A stretch of DNA of 64,000 nucleotides, from positions 47,096-111,095 of the forward strand of contig JAGCLD010000032.1 of assembly GCA_017647145.1 (NCBI GenBank), in the 5' to 3' direction. Source of the stretch: Paludibacteraceae bacterium. Its GTDB lineage: Bacteria; Bacteroidota; Bacteroidia; Bacteroidales; Paludibacteraceae. Under the pieces are notes generated by a model. The model was not told the origin of the DNA. It was given only the letters and a program-made list of their open reading frames with translations, and made no database searches. Below are positions 62,342-64,000 of the stretch, in pieces (within the stretch, counting starts at the first letter, position 1; every line of letters starts with the position of its first letter). Made by a program: the position numbers and the translations under genes.

Positions 62342-63137
62342 TCAGACAGCTGCTTACGTCCGCGAGAGAATGACAACAAATCCGCACGTAGGAATTATTT
62401 TAGGTACAGGATTAGGCAATTTAGCCACACGTATCACTGATAAAATAGAAATTCCCTACAACGAAATTCCACACTTTCCAATATCAACTGTAGAAGGACA
62501 CTCAGGAAAGCTGATAATTGGTAAATTGGGTGGATGCGACGTATTGGCCATGCAGGGACGTTTTCACTACTACGAAGGATACAATATGCAAGAAGTCACA
62601 TTCCCTGTACGCGTTATGAAAGCATTAGGTATTGACACTCTGTTTGTATCTAATGCATCTGGAGGCGTAAATCCGGACTTCGAAATTGGTGACCTCATGA
62701 TTATCACCGACCATATTAACGTTTTCCCCGAACACCCTTTACGTGGAAAAAACTACAACGACCTCGGACCACGTTTCCCGGATATGAGCGAACCATATAG
62801 CAGAGAATTAATCGAGAAGGCACGCGCAGTAGCAGAAAGAAATAATATACGCACAGTAGAAGGGGTATATGTTGGAACGCAAGGACCTACATTCGAAACA
62901 CCTGCTGAATATCGCTATTTCCGTGCTATTGGCGGTGACGCAGTAGGTATGAGCACAGTGCCTGAAGTGATTGTAGCCAATCATGCAGGAATGCGTGTTT
63001 TCGGTATGAGTATCATCACAGACTTGGGCGTTCCTGGAAAAATCGTAGAAGTTACACATGATGAAGTGCAAGAAATTGGCAATAAAGCACAACCACTCAT
63101 GACTACCATCATGACGCAATTATTGGCTGAACTATAA
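62325..63137 (+). CDS. punA: Purine nucleoside phosphorylase (trimeric type I)
   Basis: A 270-residue phosphorylase converting purine nucleosides to base and ribose-1-phosphate. It has GIILGTGLGNLATRI, the phosphate loop VEGHSGKLIIG, GRFHYYEGYNMQEVTFPVRV, VSNASGGVNPDF and the base-recognition MSTVPEVIVANHAGMRVFG. It starts inside the end of lpxK (17 bp overlap), an unusual pairing of lipid A and purine salvage genes. A hairpin terminator follows. Confidence 0.95.
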   Translation: MLEKINQTAAYVRERMTTNPHVGIILGTGLGNLATRITDKIEIPYNEIPHFPISTVEGHSGKLIIGKLGGCDVLAMQGRFHYYEGYNMQEVTFPVRVMKALGIDTLFVSNASGGVNPDFEIGDLMIITDHINVFPEHPLRGKNYNDLGPRFPDMSEPYSRELIEKARAVAERNNIRTVEGVYVGTQGPTFETPAEYRYFRAIGGDAVGMSTVPEVIVANHAGMRVFGMSIITDLGVPGKIVEVTHDEVQEIGNKAQPLMTTIMTQLLAEL

Positions 63138-63193
63138 ATCCTATAACTGCCATTAATCGGTCTAATACCACACACAAGTATATGCCATTAGAA

Positions 63194-63232
63194 GAGAGGC
63201 TGTGTCAGAAACAATCTTTGACACGGTCTCTC
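63194..63232 (+). terminator. Terminator hairpin after punA
   Basis: GAGAGGCTGTGTCA (63194-63207) pairs with TGACACGGTCTCTC (63219-63232) over 14 bp including two G-U pairs; the tail AATATTTAT is only moderately T-rich. Confidence 0.65.
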
Positions 63233-63300
63233 AATATTTATCTGACTATGAGAAAATATAACTTCAGATATACACTAATCTATAGTGAATCACCCATTAC

Positions 63301-63360
63301 GCAGGCGAATCCGTCCTAACATTAGTAGGTTATTAGTAGGCTATTAGTAGGCTATTCGGC
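63301..63360 (-). repeat. Dispersed 11-bp-unit element, locus C (inverted)
   Basis: On the minus strand: GCCGAA, then TAGCCTACTAA twice and TAACCTACTAA (63322-63354), then the tail TGTTAGGACGGATTCGCCTG. Same order of flank, units and tail as locus B at 33832. Confidence 0.85.
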
Positions 63361-63453
63361 AACAATCACCTTGCTTGTTTGCAAAAAAACAACGCAAATC
63401 AAGAAAGCACAAAGAAAGTACCAACATGAGTATAACTATTTACACCTAATTAC

Positions 63454-63484
63454 TTGTATATTGCAAAGAAAATGAGTATTTTCG
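63454..63484 (+). promoter_or_regulatory. Promoter of the acidic-protein gene
   Basis: TTG (63454-63456), 20 bp, TATTTTCG (63477-63484); one mismatch in the -7 box. ATG follows 36 bp later. Confidence 0.55.
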
Positions 63485-63520
63485 CACACGTTTACACACA
63501 ACGAAAATTACATTTTTATT

Positions 63521-64000
63521 ATGGACAAACAAACAATAATCACATTACTGCGAAAAGATATAGCAGAGTTAATGCAATTAACGGAGGGATTTGATCAAAT
63601 TGCACAATGCCCACCGGTTTTAATCCATTTGGCATTACAAAAAACAAACTCTGTACAACAAATACTTAATGAACTGTTGGTATTACCAAATACAGCAGAA
63701 AAAGTTGAAAAAATCGTTGAAAATGAAGAACTTCAAGTGATAAAATCAGTTGAAGAACCCGTTGCAGTACAAAAGATACAGATAATCACAGAGCAAGTCG
63801 AAACAAAAGACGAAACTGAACAACCGCTTATTGAACATCCACTCACAGTAGAAATGCAGCCGGACGAAGTGGATGAAGTAGAAGTAGAAATCGAAGAAGA
63901 GAAACTGCTAGAAAATGAAGACGAAACTGAATGTATTGAAGAAGAACTCGAAGAATTATCAGAAGAAGTTGAAGAAGAAATAGAAGAGAAGGTAGAAGAA
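63521..64000 (+). CDS. Unknown protein with extremely acidic Glu-rich region (runs off the window)
   Basis: An open frame of 160 codons from the ATG to the last base, no stop. The first 60 residues (MDKQTIITLLRKDIAELMQL and following, with CPPVLIHLALQKTNSVQQIL) look like a small helical domain. From about residue 60 onward the chain is dominated by Glu, Val and Asp (EVDEVEVEIEEEKLLENEDE, then EEELEELSEEVEEEIEEKVE), probably an extended or coiled-coil acidic linker before a domain outside the window. No family recognised. No signal peptide. Confidence 0.75.
   Translation, partial: MDKQTIITLLRKDIAELMQLTEGFDQIAQCPPVLIHLALQKTNSVQQILNELLVLPNTAEKVEKIVENEELQVIKSVEEPVAVQKIQIITEQVETKDETEQPLIEHPLTVEMQPDEVDEVEVEIEEEKLLENEDETECIEEELEELSEEVEEEIEEKVEE

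Larger units (their letters stand above)
63138..63520. other. Intergenic region with terminator, dispersed repeat and promoter
   Basis: No gene supported in these 383 bp. In order: the punA terminator (63194), an inverted copy of the 11-bp-unit element (63301-63360) and the promoter of the acidic-protein gene (63454). Confidence 0.6.

Overview
The window is a chromosomal segment of a Bacteroidales bacterium (phylum Bacteroidota). Evidence: promoters repeatedly fit the Bacteroidetes pattern TTG, about 19-20 bp, TAnnTTTG; it carries a GlnN-type glutamine synthetase, a LemA/TPM pair, a BspA-like repeat protein, SAM-II and arginine pathway enzymes of the Bacteroidetes type, and type IX secretion (T9SS) traits: a PorE-like lipoprotein, a 'gliding motility' C-terminal sorting domain and a BspA C-terminal tail. 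No rRNA, tRNA, insertion sequence, prophage or CRISPR array was seen. Most of it is housekeeping DNA; the unexplained material is concentrated in four long intergenic regions.

Layout. 1-7.6 kb: start of rpoD and an HtrA-type protease; serine dehydratase with a BASS-type transporter; a 2[4Fe-4S] ferredoxin; an outer-membrane porin with a nucleoside-recognition (GATE) inner-membrane protein. 7.7-15.8 kb: one minus-strand operon with eight genes covering glutamate to arginine, probably through succinylated intermediates. 15.9-21.3 kb: glutamine synthetase III with a hairpin leader, a BspA-like surface protein and an unknown 203-residue protein preceded by a structured, terminator-ended RNA. 21.3-24.6 kb: repeat-rich spacer, SAM-II riboswitch, metK, lipid kinase. 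24.6-33.7 kb: glycerate kinase, a steroid 5-alpha-reductase-like protein with an SDR/zinc-ribbon fusion, yip1-smpB-gpmI, queF, lemA, TPM protein and an rSAM-associated-type lipoprotein. 34-37 kb: groES-groEL directly behind two HslJ/META lipoproteins. 37.3-44 kb: phosphate regulon (porin, pstSCAB, divergent PhoB/PhoR-type pair) without phoU. 44-45 kb: a candidate small RNA, a ten-unit 22-bp degenerate tandem array and an 11-bp tandem array. 45-50 kb: aspS, amino-acid permease, GNAT acyltransferase, FtsB/DivIC-like protein. 50-59.4 kb: folA, thyA, PorE, DUF1015, bactofilin, GH28, LD-carboxypeptidase, HdeD-like and a T9SS cargo. 59.5-64 kb: sppA-lpxK-punA and the start of a very acidic protein.

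Most interesting for follow-up: (i) the structured RNA/leader upstream of the unknown 203-residue gene (21.36-21.65 kb); (ii) a dispersed 11-bp-unit element at three intergenic sites; (iii) the 22-bp array with its adjacent orphan transcription unit at 44.35-44.95 kb; (iv) SAM-II in front of metK with a matching promoter; (v) coupling of two META lipoproteins, sharing a leader palindrome, to groESL. All functional statements come from reading the sequence and recalled family knowledge; no search, folding program or alignment was run.
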